DNA from: Thalassotalea profundi
Lineage (GTDB): Bacteria; Pseudomonadota; Gammaproteobacteria; Enterobacterales; Alteromonadaceae
Length of the DNA stretch: 64,000 nt
Reading direction: 5' to 3'
Assembly (NCBI RefSeq): GCF_014653195.1
Contig: NZ_BNAH01000004.1
Span: forward strand, 173,959-237,958
Below the pieces are notes generated by a model. That model worked only from the letters and a program-made list of their open reading frames with translations, did not search any database and was not told where the DNA came from. This document shows, piece by piece, positions 19,521 to 27,713 of this stretch; the stretch's first letter is position 1; the number at the start of each line of letters is the position of its first letter. A program made the position numbers and the translations under genes.

Positions 19521-20873
19521 CTATTGCTCTCGGATGACTTTATAACAAGGAATATATTCACTACCAGGTAGTTTCATACGTTGTTGAGTCACAAAAGAAT
19601 TAAGTAACGTATCAATAAGTGCCATAATTTTTGTGTCACCAGTAATTTTAAATACACCGTGCTCTCTAATTGCTTTAATCCCTTCTGATTTTACATTACC
19701 TGCAACAATTCCAGAGAAAATGCGTCTTAAGTTTGCGGCAAGTGTTGCGGTGTCTAATTCATAGCTTATTTCTGTGTTAGCCATATTTTCATGGTTAGGT
19801 TCAAAAGGATGCTGAAAATCAGGCTCTATGGCTAATGACCAATTAAAATGGTACGCATCACCCATTTCTTTGCGGTAATTCAGTACATCTTCTAGTCCTT
19901 TCGACATAGTTTGTGCAACAAGTTGTGCGTCATCAATAATTATTTGATAAAGCTCTTGTGCCTCTTTGCCTAGTGTCTCACCTATAAAGGCATCAATTTG
20001 CTGAAAGTATTCAGCACTTTGTGCGGGGCCTGTAAGAATAATAGGCAGTTTTTGTGCTTTATTTTTTGGGTGTAACATTATACCTAATAGATAGAGTAAC
20101 TCCTCAGCAGTGCCGGCACCACCAGGAAAGATTATAATCCCGTGCGATATTCTCACAAATGCTTCTAAGCGTTTTTCTATATCTGGCATGATAACCAATT
20201 CATTAACAATAGCATTAGGGGGTTCAGCAGCAATAATACTTGGCTCTGTTAAGCCAATATATCGCCCATTATTAATGCGCTGTTTCGCATGGCCTATGGT
20301 TGCTCCCTTCATTGGGCCTTTCATAGCACCAGGTCCGCAACCAGTGCAAATATTAAAACTTCGCAGGCCTAACTGATAACCGACCTCTTTTGTATATTTA
20401 TATTCATGTTCTTGAATTGAATGCCCACCCCAACATGTAACAAGGTTAGGTTCACTATCTGGAATTATAATTTCAGCATTTCTTAGAATATCAAACGTTT
20501 GATGAGTAATACTGGCAGATGAGTCATTATCTGTGTAGCGATTGTTAATAAATAAAATATCACGTAAAACAGCAGAAAGGTGTTCTTGTATCCCTCTGAT
20601 AATTTTACCATCAACAAAGGCATGCATAGGAGGGTTTTCCAATGCTATTTTTACACCTCGTTCTCGACGTAATACCTGTATATTGAACTCTTTATATTGT
20701 TGATAGATTACTTCAGCGTCATCTGTGTGACTACCTGAGTTAAGCACCGCTAATGAGCAATTACGGTACAACTGATATAGCTGACATGTTGCTGACTGCT
20801 GTAGTTGCTGAACTTCCAAAGGAGACAATAAGTTCATATTTCCGACAGGGTTTAATTGAATTTGCACAAGCAA
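19521..20873 (-). CDS. ppnN: Nucleotide 5'-monophosphate nucleosidase PpnN (LOG family)
   Basis: PpnN cleaves purine and pyrimidine monophosphates to ribose 5-phosphate and free base; in E. coli it is activated by (p)ppGpp. The 450-residue protein has the N-terminal regulatory part ([15 protein letters not shown]), then a Rossmann-like LOG domain with [19 protein letters not shown] and the hallmark [11 protein letters not shown]. Its neighbour is xni; both genes lie in the same region of E. coli. An internal ATG at residue 13 is an alternative start. Confidence 0.96.
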   Translation of the reverse strand: MLVQIQLNPVGNMNLLSPLEVQQLQQSATCQLYQLYRNCSLAVLNSGSHTDDAEVIYQQYKEFNIQVLRRERGVKIALENPPMHAFVDGKIIRGIQEHLSAVLRDILFINNRYTDNDSSASITHQTFDILRNAEIIIPDSEPNLVTCWGGHSIQEHEYKYTKEVGYQLGLRSFNICTGCGPGAMKGPMKGATIGHAKQRINNGRYIGLTEPSIIAAEPPNAIVNELVIMPDIEKRLEAFVRISHGIIIFPGGAGTAEELLYLLGIMLHPKNKAQKLPIILTGPAQSAEYFQQIDAFIGETLGKEAQELYQIIIDDAQLVAQTMSKGLEDVLNYRKEMGDAYHFNWSLAIEPDFQHPFEPNHENMANTEISYELDTATLAANLRRIFSGIVAGNVKSEGIKAIREHGVFKITGDTKIMALIDTLLNSFVTQQRMKLPGSEYIPCYKVIREQ

Positions 20874-20894
20874 CTCCTTTACGACGAAGAATAA

Positions 20895-22478
20895 TTAAGC
20901 GTAAATAATTTGGTTTTTACCACTTTCTTTAGCTTTATAAAGAGCAGCGTCAGCTCGTTCGAACGCCAGATGAATATTATCGTTTTCAACAATGTGCGTT
21001 ACTCCAATTGATAAGGTAATGCTGACACTGTTGTTTTTAAATTTAAAAGGAAGTTTAGCGACTTTTAGTCGAATTTCGTTAAGCTTTTCAATAAGTTTTT
21101 CTTTATTGTAGTTACTATATATCATTACAAATTCTTCACCACCATAACGACCAACAAACTGCTCTTTATCAACAGACTTAGCTAGAGTATTAGCAATAAC
21201 TTGAAGCGTTTTATCGCCGGCGGTGTGCCCATAAGTATCATTAATACGTTTGAAATTATCTAAATCTAATACAACAATTGCCAGTTCAAATGGTGAGTGA
21301 TGAAAACGTACCATTTGCTTGGTGAAATAGTCATCAAAGGCGGCCCTATTACCTAATTTTGTTAACGCATCTTGATAACTACGCGCTTGTTGTTCTTTAA
21401 TTTTTTTCTCAAAAGCGCGCCCTTGAACCTCTAATATATTAACCTTTTCCTGCATGCTGTTTAATTGTTCGCTTAAAGCCTTAAATTGTTCAAATTCGAA
21501 AGCTGTTTTTTCTTCAAGTGAAGTAACTATTTGCTTAAGCTTTTCATTAATATCAATTTTAATTCCAGCGAGTGAGTTTGCATTTTCTACACCTTCAGCT
21601 AATTCCGTGATATTTTTCTTTAATTGTTGGTTAAGTTCACTATGTTTAGTTTTTGACGCTTCATTTGAGCTAATTGTTGTTTGAACTGCTGTTTGCACGG
21701 AAGATAAAGTTGCGCTTAATGTCGACAGAAAAACTTTAGCAGTATTACGCTCTTCTATTAGATCTTTATTAATTATTTCAAAGACTTCAAGGAAGTCATC
21801 TAATAATTCTTGGTGCGAAATTTTATCTGATAATTCAGACTTAATTTTATTGATAGCTGGTTTGTATGGTTTAGAAACGTTTAAGTGTGTTAGGAAAAAA
21901 GTAAAACGCTCAATCACTACTTTATCTACGTAGGGATTTTGGATCGCTTTAGGGGGAGTAACATTACTTAACTCATTACTAGGTAAATTTTCCTTTGCTA
22001 TTAATGCTGCCTGGTAGAATTCAATTAATTGACTTAATGGCGATACATATTGCACGACAGAATCTTTTTTATCTGTTGTATCTGTTAACAACGTACGTAA
22101 CTCTCGACGTAGAGAGTCAGGTAAGTTTCTAATTTTTTGTAATAAAGCCCCAGCTTGATGAAATTGTTGATGTAAATGTGCAATGTTATTATCATTTTTA
22201 ATAGAATGCTTTTGTAACAACTGAGCTATGTCATTAAACATTGCTTGTACATCTTCCCAAGATGATGACTTAGAAAGCATTTTTCTTAATTTTGCTAATT
22301 TATTATCCAGTAAAACATCAATACCTTTAGCTGTTTGTGATAACTTACTGATAAATTGAACAAAAGCTGATGATTGAATTTCTAGATCTTTTTGTAACTC
22401 TAAACGAGCATGAATGGCAGAATCCAACTTCTTTTTTAATGCAATAATTTCTTTATCTGCGCTAGTTGGTTGATTCAT
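20895..22478 (-). CDS. Diguanylate cyclase with long coiled-coil N-terminus
   Basis: A 527-residue cytoplasmic protein. Residues 1 to about 365 are mostly helical and coiled-coil with no transmembrane segment. The C-terminal GGDEF domain has an intact signature GGEEF (446-450) and the nucleotide/metal segment DLDNFKRINDTYGHTAGD, so it should make cyclic-di-GMP from two GTP. The inhibitory I-site RxxD expected just before GGEEF is absent (local sequence DKEQFVGRY). It lies 22 bp upstream of ppnN on the same strand. The input signal is unknown. Confidence 0.93.
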   Translation of the reverse strand: MNQPTSADKEIIALKKKLDSAIHARLELQKDLEIQSSAFVQFISKLSQTAKGIDVLLDNKLAKLRKMLSKSSSWEDVQAMFNDIAQLLQKHSIKNDNNIAHLHQQFHQAGALLQKIRNLPDSLRRELRTLLTDTTDKKDSVVQYVSPLSQLIEFYQAALIAKENLPSNELSNVTPPKAIQNPYVDKVVIERFTFFLTHLNVSKPYKPAINKIKSELSDKISHQELLDDFLEVFEIINKDLIEERNTAKVFLSTLSATLSSVQTAVQTTISSNEASKTKHSELNQQLKKNITELAEGVENANSLAGIKIDINEKLKQIVTSLEEKTAFEFEQFKALSEQLNSMQEKVNILEVQGRAFEKKIKEQQARSYQDALTKLGNRAAFDDYFTKQMVRFHHSPFELAIVVLDLDNFKRINDTYGHTAGDKTLQVIANTLAKSVDKEQFVGRYGGEEFVMIYSNYNKEKLIEKLNEIRLKVAKLPFKFKNNSVSITLSIGVTHIVENDNIHLAFERADAALYKAKESGKNQIIYA

Positions 22479-22671
22479 AAAAACGTCATTCCTTTATATT
22501 TTAAAAACGACTTTACGCTAAGTCATTGTCTAAACTTTCTTTTAATTATGTAACAAGATCAATAATCATTTAACAATAGTATACGCAAGATTAATAAAAG
22601 TCAGTAATGATGATTTAAAAAACCGATAACAAATATGATTTTATCAATCGTCATTTAATCGGTTGTTAAAT

Positions 22672-23517
22672 TTACTGCCTTAATGTTCGCAAGTTAGGAG
22701 CTGAACTGTGTTTAGTCGAACGATAAGGATTAATGTCTAGTCCACCTCTTCTTGTGTAGCGAGCGAACACAGTGAGTGACTCTAGCTGACAATAATTCAT
22801 TAAATCTATAAATATACGCTCTACACATTGCTCGTGAAATTCATTGTGTTGGCGAAATGAAATTAGATATTTTAAGAGGGCTTGATGGCAAATTTTGTTG
22901 CCTTGGTATTCAATATAAATAGATGCCCAATCAGGTTGATTGGTTATAAGGCAGTTGGATTTAAGCAAATGACTCACTAGTTTTTCTGACACGGTATTAT
23001 TCGTTTCGGGGAACTTAAGGTGCTCAGGATCAAGTTGGTAATTAGTTATTTCAATATCTTGCTCATCAATACAAATATAATCATTGGGCATAATCGCTAG
23101 AGCAGGGCACTCTTCTACATTAAATAGAGTTACTTTTACATCGCCCTCAACAATGTTTGTTAAATCTTTAATCATTACCGCTTGAACATCTTGCCACGTA
23201 CTAAAGCAACTCTGATTGAAGCTATTAAGGTATAACTTGAAAGATTTTGATTCAACAATATTAACGCTGGTACAGGAGAATCTAAATTCAGCAACTGCAA
23301 CAACAGGCTTACCTTTGTTATTTAGCCAAGATAATTCATAACCGTACCAAACATCTTCACCGTAAAATGGTAAACTGTCGGCAGTAATGCTTAATTGCTC
23401 TCTGTTTAAAGTACGGGGTACGCCCTGTAGTAAATTAGGATCGTAACATTGACTATAGTCTGTAGCTTTTCCTAAAGTCAGTTTGCTTAATATTGAATTA
23501 TTACTGTATTGACTCAT
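22672..23517 (-). CDS. queF: NADPH-dependent 7-cyano-7-deazaguanine reductase
   Basis: QueF reduces the nitrile preQ0 to preQ1 in queuosine tRNA modification. The 281-residue form is the long, two-domain (YqcD-type) enzyme. The active-site pair is seen as Cys189 and Asp196 in SNCLITNQPDW, followed by the Glu-containing HNEFHEQCVERI segment. It is divergent from syd; queF and syd are neighbours in E. coli as well. Confidence 0.97.
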   Translation of the reverse strand: MSQYSNNSILSKLTLGKATDYSQCYDPNLLQGVPRTLNREQLSITADSLPFYGEDVWYGYELSWLNNKGKPVVAVAEFRFSCTSVNIVESKSFKLYLNSFNQSCFSTWQDVQAVMIKDLTNIVEGDVKVTLFNVEECPALAIMPNDYICIDEQDIEITNYQLDPEHLKFPETNNTVSEKLVSHLLKSNCLITNQPDWASIYIEYQGNKICHQALLKYLISFRQHNEFHEQCVERIFIDLMNYCQLESLTVFARYTRRGGLDINPYRSTKHSSAPNLRTLRQ

Positions 23518-23575
23518 ACTTATAATTAATTGAGTATTTGCCTTTTATTTTACTTTATTTCGTTCGGAGAAGATA

Positions 23576-24154
23576 TTGTTAAACAGCAGTTTATCCTCAT
23601 CACTTTGTTTATTCAGCCAACAATATGTTGCAGCTTATCAAAAGCAATTTAATCATTTACCGCTAACTGAAGTTGACGAGCAGTGGCCATCGCCGTGTAT
23701 TGTAAATTCTTTTGACGAGCAGCTAAATGAGTGGCAACCACAAGTTATCGCTAATCCATTGTCTTTTACAAATGTAGAGCAAGCGTTAGGTGTAGAATTA
23801 CATGAGGATATTTGTCAGTATTTCACTACCCTCTTTAGTGAAAGTATGCCTGCAAATTGTGAGCATGGTGAATTGTCATTATTATTTGCTTGGAGTGAGG
23901 ATGATTTTGTTAGGCTGCAAGAAAATATTATCGGTCATATCTTAATGAAGCAAAAATTAAAGCAAAAAATAACCGTCTTTTTTGCCGTCACTGATGACGA
24001 TAACTTTCTTTTATCCGTTGATAATAATGATGGTTCTGTTTGGGTTGAACGTATTGGTTGTGAACCGCATAAGAAATTGGCTGATTCACTTAATGAATTC
24101 ATCAAAAGCTTAACACCATTTATCTATATAGAAGAATTACATAAGAAAACCTAG
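23576..24154 (+). CDS. syd: SecY-interacting protein Syd
   Basis: Syd is a cytosolic protein that binds SecY and is thought to check SecYEG assembly. The 192-residue protein has Syd-like segments VDEQWPSPCI and ELHEDICQYFTTLFSE. The TTG start at 23576 is supported by GGAG (23566-23569) 6 bp upstream. It is convergent with the next gene, 7 bp apart. Confidence 0.95.
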   Translation: MLNSSLSSSLCLFSQQYVAAYQKQFNHLPLTEVDEQWPSPCIVNSFDEQLNEWQPQVIANPLSFTNVEQALGVELHEDICQYFTTLFSESMPANCEHGELSLLFAWSEDDFVRLQENIIGHILMKQKLKQKITVFFAVTDDDNFLLSVDNNDGSVWVERIGCEPHKKLADSLNEFIKSLTPFIYIEELHKKT

Positions 24155-24161
24155 TAAAAAC

Positions 24162-24491
24162 TTACTTATCTATTTGAGATTTTAAGTTTTCTAATTGTGT
24201 TCTTAAGGCATTAATTTCTTGGCGAAGTGGTTCGATAGCTTGAGATATCATCAGCTCAATTTTATTCTCTTCGGTTTCCATTGTGAGGGGAGATTCCTGC
24301 GCAGTTAATGGTATTTCGGTATTATCTGGTTCATGTTGCCAATTCTTAAGCGTATTAATTAAGAGAGCCAAAGGCACAGATTGACTTAGTCTAGATTTTA
24401 CTAATGCCACAGTGGGCTTTTTTCCGGAGTTGGCTAATCTGTTAGCGATGATTAAAATTTCTTCAGAAGTCGTCATATTAATAAAATCCAT
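24162..24491 (-). CDS. Small predicted DNA-binding protein (KfrA-N-like) with coiled coil
   Basis: A 109-residue protein in two parts. Residues about 10-52 (ANRLANSGKKPTVALVKSRL...LINTLKNWQ) resemble the KfrA N-terminal helix-turn-helix, where a lysine-proline-threonine turn precedes the recognition region. Residues about 75-108 form a heptad-like coiled coil (IEPLRQEINALRTQLENLKSQI), probably for dimerisation. Function is not known; I infer a nucleoid or regulatory DNA-binding role. A second ATG at residue 6 (24476) is an alternative start, and neither has a strong Shine-Dalgarno. Confidence 0.72.
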   Translation of the reverse strand: MDFINMTTSEEILIIANRLANSGKKPTVALVKSRLSQSVPLALLINTLKNWQHEPDNTEIPLTAQESPLTMETEENKIELMISQAIEPLRQEINALRTQLENLKSQIDK

Positions 24492-24649
24492 GTGTTTAAT
24501 TGACTAGATTTTAGCTAAATTACCAAACAAAGTCTTTACAATATTTATAATTTAACTTGTAACTTATTGTATATAAAAGAATTAAAACAATTGGCTTATT
24601 GATTGCTAATTTAAATAAAAATTAATAAACCGATTTAAAGGAATATAAC

Positions 24650-25027
24650 ATGAAAAAATCATTAATAGTTTTAGCTCTTCTTGCTCCATTAACACTAACT
24701 GGTTGTGTAATTGCGGTTGACGGGGATCGTGATGGTCACAATATCAATTCAAGTTTCGATGATAGAGAATACGATAACCGTAAAATTATTACGGCATTAC
24801 CTCTAAAATCTAGCATTATCGATGTTAAAACTCGCTTAGGTACGGCTGATTTTACAGAATCATATGAAAGTGAAGGTAGCACGATTAATGTATTGTATTA
24901 TCGCACGCATAGGGTTCATAAAGATGGTTTAACCACTAAAGATGAATGTACTTATTTGTATTTTGTTGATGGCGCTTTAACGGATACAGGTAATGGTGCT
25001 GATTTTAACCGAAATATGAGAACGTAA
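24650..25027 (+). CDS. DUF3192-family lipoprotein
   Basis: A 125-residue protein with a lipoprotein signal peptide ending in lipobox LTGC (Cys19), preceded by AAAGGAATATAAC as a good ribosome site. The mature part is a DUF3192 domain (IDVKTRLGTADFTESY...VLYYRTHR...DGLTTKDECTYLYFVDG). The acidic residues after Cys19 do not include Asp at +2, so outer-membrane sorting by Lol is expected. Function unknown; compare the membrane-anchored paralogue at 18098-18514. Confidence 0.87.
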   Translation: MKKSLIVLALLAPLTLTGCVIAVDGDRDGHNINSSFDDREYDNRKIITALPLKSSIIDVKTRLGTADFTESYESEGSTINVLYYRTHRVHKDGLTTKDECTYLYFVDGALTDTGNGADFNRNMRT

Positions 25028-25129
25028 ACTTTAAACATGCCTAATAAACTTATCTTCAATATTTGATCTTAATTTAATTTACCTGTTATTGTAGAAAAAT
25101 AATAATTAAAAAATTAAGTAAGGATTTTT

Positions 25130-25768
25130 ATGAATGCAGAATTACTGGTAGATGATAAAGTTGATATTAGAGCCTCGTACCTTGTTGCAGAAGATTTAAA
25201 GGTTGCAGCCTCGTTATTATACCAAGCTTATCACGATGATCCTGTGTTCCTCGAAATTTTTGATGGTGATAATATTGATTATGAACAGCGCTTACGTACT
25301 TCTATTCGTGAAGAACTAGGCGCTTTTTGGCATGCTAAACAACCAATAGTTGGTCTTTATTTAGGTGAGACTATGGTTGGCGTTGCTTGCTTAAATAAGT
25401 CCAATGATGGAGTTACTTCTGGTCGTTTTTGGCATTGGCGTTTGAAAATGCTATTAGGAGCAGGATATTTTAGTACTAAACAAATGATTGAAAAAGAGGA
25501 TATTGTTATCTCCTCTGTTCCAATGAAAAACTTTCATATGCTGTCATTTATTGCTATTCATCCTTTGCATCAACATCATGGTTTTGGCCACTACTTAATG
25601 GCCGCTGTAAATACGTTATTAGATGAACACCCAGATAGTGAAGGAGTTGCTGTATATGCAACGACAGAAAAGTATCAAAAGTTTTTTAGTGGTGTTGGCT
25701 ACCAATTAGTTAAAAATGTAACGGTGGGTAATATTTCTGGTTCACTAATGATTCATTATCGAGAGTGA
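25130..25768 (+). CDS. GNAT-family N-acetyltransferase
   Basis: A 212-residue protein with the GNAT layout. The N-terminal strand and helix lead to a central IAIHPLHQHHGFGHYLMAAVNTLL, which corresponds to motif A with an acetyl-CoA loop of the R/QxxGxG type (HHGFGH). A C-terminal YQKFFSGVGYQLV segment follows. The substrate cannot be predicted. It ends about 30 bp before the structured element at 25800 and is convergent with the permease gene. Confidence 0.85.
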   Translation: MNAELLVDDKVDIRASYLVAEDLKVAASLLYQAYHDDPVFLEIFDGDNIDYEQRLRTSIREELGAFWHAKQPIVGLYLGETMVGVACLNKSNDGVTSGRFWHWRLKMLLGAGYFSTKQMIEKEDIVISSVPMKNFHMLSFIAIHPLHQHHGFGHYLMAAVNTLLDEHPDSEGVAVYATTEKYQKFFSGVGYQLVKNVTVGNISGSLMIHYRE

Positions 25769-25799
25769 GCTATTTTATATTGGAAGGCTTTTGAATATG

Positions 25800-25860
25800 T
25801 AAAGGGGCCATTTCTTATACTAAGTTGAAATGACGCTGCTTATACAGCAAAGCCCCTTTA
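25800..25860. terminator. Branched inverted-repeat element between convergent genes
   Basis: An outer 9-bp stem TAAAGGGGC/GCCCCTTTA (25800-25808 with 25852-25860) encloses two smaller hairpins: CATTTC/GAAATG (25809-25814 with 25827-25832) and GCTG/CAGC (25835-25838 with 25845-25848). It probably acts as a bidirectional terminator for the GNAT and permease genes. The three-way fold is unusual for a simple terminator and could be a dispersed repeat. Confidence 0.55.
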
Positions 25861-25882
25861 GTTCATAACGTTAATAGCGTTA

Positions 25883-26797
25883 TTAGAAAATGTAGGAATA
25901 TAAGTAACCCGCACCTATTGCCATTGATAAAATCATTATTAAAAATGCAATTATCATTGGGTTTTTGAATATAGATTTTAGTAATACAACTTCTGTTAAA
26001 CTAGCCCCTGCGCTACCTATGATTAATGCCATAACTGCACCAAGACTCATCCCTTTTGCAGCTAAAGCTGCACTTAATGGAATAACTGCTTCAGCCCGAA
26101 TGTATAGAGGGATACCAATCACAGCTGCAATAGGAACGGCAAAGGGGTTATTGTCACTTGCTACACTAACAACAAATTCTGTTGGCATAAACCCGTAAAT
26201 CATTGAGCCTAATGCGATGCCACCTATTAAATAAGGTAGTACACTTTTAAAGTCTGACCATGTGCTACGCCAAATTTTAGTCCATTTACTAACAGGTTTG
26301 ATATTATTACCACAGCTACTTGTACAACCCTTACTTTCAGGTGGGATATAGGCTTCAGGTTTAATGTATCTTTCAAACCCTAACTTTTCTAATGAATATC
26401 CTGCAATAATTGACGCCCCCATCGCAATAGTAAAGTAGAACACAGTAACTTTTATACCAAAAGTAACAGCAAATAAGCCAATAATTATTGGGTTAAGTAA
26501 TGGGCTAGCAAACAAGAATACCATCATAGTGCCAAAGCCAGCTTTTGCTCTAAGTAACCCTTTTAAGAAAGGAATCGTCGAGCAAGAGCAGAAAGGTGTA
26601 ATGGCTCCAAGGAAGCCGGCTACGATATAGCCTCTGCCATTTTTACTACTTAATATACTTTGTATTTTACTTGGCGGAATATATTCTTGAAGAATACCAA
26701 CAATATAGCTAATAAGTAAAAAAAGGATAGTGAGTTCGACGGCTAAAAAAGCAAACATATTTAAGGTATCAAAGACCATTTGTTGTGTAATATTCAT
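25883..26797 (-). CDS. ArsP-like permease (DUF318 family)
   Basis: A 304-residue membrane protein with about eight hydrophobic segments. It carries the family motif TPFCSCSTIPF (Cys70, Cys72) in a membrane segment and a second Cys pair in a cytosolic loop (GCTSSCGNN, about 157-162). Related ArsP proteins export trivalent organoarsenicals, and others have been linked to other soft metals; the substrate here is undetermined. It is divergent from an ArsR-type regulator with candidate operators between them, which supports metal- or metalloid-induced expression. Confidence 0.87.
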   Translation of the reverse strand: MNITQQMVFDTLNMFAFLAVELTILFLLISYIVGILQEYIPPSKIQSILSSKNGRGYIVAGFLGAITPFCSCSTIPFLKGLLRAKAGFGTMMVFLFASPLLNPIIIGLFAVTFGIKVTVFYFTIAMGASIIAGYSLEKLGFERYIKPEAYIPPESKGCTSSCGNNIKPVSKWTKIWRSTWSDFKSVLPYLIGGIALGSMIYGFMPTEFVVSVASDNNPFAVPIAAVIGIPLYIRAEAVIPLSAALAAKGMSLGAVMALIIGSAGASLTEVVLLKSIFKNPMIIAFLIMILSMAIGAGYLYSYIF

Positions 26798-26818
26798 AAT
26801 AAAAAAACAATTAATTCC

Positions 26819-26890
26819 ATATTTCTAGATTATTCGAATTATAGGTAAAAAAGTATCCTTGTCAATATATTTCTAGTAATATCGAACTAT
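26819..26890. promoter_or_regulatory. Paired candidate ArsR operators between permease and regulator
   Basis: Two copies of ATATTTCTAG (26819-26828 and 26867-26876), 48 bp apart, are each followed by a partly palindromic site: ATTATTCGAATTAT (26829-26842, nearly self-complementary around TTCGAA) and TAATATCGAACTATTA (inverted repeat TAATA/TATTA). ArsR/SmtB proteins bind such AT-rich imperfect dyads as dimers. The assignment to this regulator is inferred from position. Confidence 0.45.
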
Positions 26891-26920
26891 TAACAATTAA
26901 ATTTATTTTGAGAAAAAATT

Positions 26921-27211
26921 ATGGATATAGAAGTTGTTGCCAAAGCTTTGAAAGAATTAGGCCATCCAACTCGGTTAGCGGTGTTTAAGCGTTTAGTTAA
27001 ATCCGGTGAAAGTGGAATTTCAGTGGGGGTAGTGCAAGAAGAACTAAAAGTGCCAAGCTCTACATTGTCACATCACTTAGCTAGTTTAGTTTCTGCGGGC
27101 TTAATTAAACAACGGCGCGAAGGAAGAGTGCTTTATTGTGTTGTTGAGTATGAAAAGCTATTATCTGTTATTGCATTTCTTCAAGAAGAATGTTGTGCCG
27201 ATGAGCAATAA
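26921..27211 (+). CDS. ArsR/SmtB-family transcriptional regulator
   Basis: A 96-residue winged-helix protein: LKELGHPTRLAVFKRLVKSG opening, recognition helix region VPSSTLSHHLASLVSAGLI (about 44-62), wing with EGRVLYCVV. Cys73 and a terminal Cys91-Cys92 pair could form the thiol ligand site for a soft metal or As(III). The ELCVC-type alpha3 box of classical ArsR is not present. It is divergent from the ArsP-like permease and most likely represses it. Confidence 0.9.
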   Translation: MDIEVVAKALKELGHPTRLAVFKRLVKSGESGISVGVVQEELKVPSSTLSHHLASLVSAGLIKQRREGRVLYCVVEYEKLLSVIAFLQEECCADEQ

Positions 27212-27419
27212 AATCTACACATGTGGATCTTTAAATAAAATGAGATTTATTGTTATTTTATTCTTGACTGTAGAGAGAAATGGACAATAACTTGAAGATT
27301 CCACGTCAAAAGTCGTGAGAAAATCATAAAAAACTTCACAATTAATCATAAAGCTCTTTCCGTATATCTTCGAAAGTTTTAGTGTCAATTAAATATGTAG
27401 CTAACTCCACATCAACTTT

Positions 27420-27534
27420 GGTTAACTAATGCAAATTTAACACTTACAACCGGAGTTCTAGCATTTGTCTTTTTCGTGTGCATTGTTAACCTTAGTTTTT
27501 GGCTATTATTTAAGGCAACTGATAGCCAAAAACT
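27420..27534. repeat. Two adjacent inverted repeats in a 500-bp gene-free stretch
   Basis: The interval 27212-27713 has no credible gene. It holds an imperfect inverted repeat (GGTTAACTAATGC 27420-27432 with GCATTGTTAACC 27480-27491, one bulged T). Right after it comes a perfect 13-bp hairpin (AGTTTTTGGCTAT 27494-27506 with ATAGCCAAAAACT 27522-27534). A 12-bp direct repeat GGCTTTTGTAAG occurs at 27541-27552 and 27605-27616. A CACATGTG palindrome near 27222 may belong to the arsR 3' end. The role is unknown; it may be remnants of a small mobile element. Confidence 0.45.
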
Positions 27535-27713
27535 GATATTGGCTTTTGTAAGACATTAAACATATTAGTGGCAATTTTGACTAAAAATAAATACATGTTT
27601 AAGGGGCTTTTGTAAGTTCATACTTGCCGTTGATATTTTTACGTTAAGTTAAGTTGGCACCTAAAAACATTATGAATTTTTTATCAAAGCAGTAATTGTA
27701 TAAGACGGTATAA

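Noticed and set aside
27420..27491. Possible integron attC site
   Set aside because: The outer arms contain GTTAAC but do not fit the RYYYAAC/GTRRRY pattern, there is no integrase gene, and no array of such sites is present.
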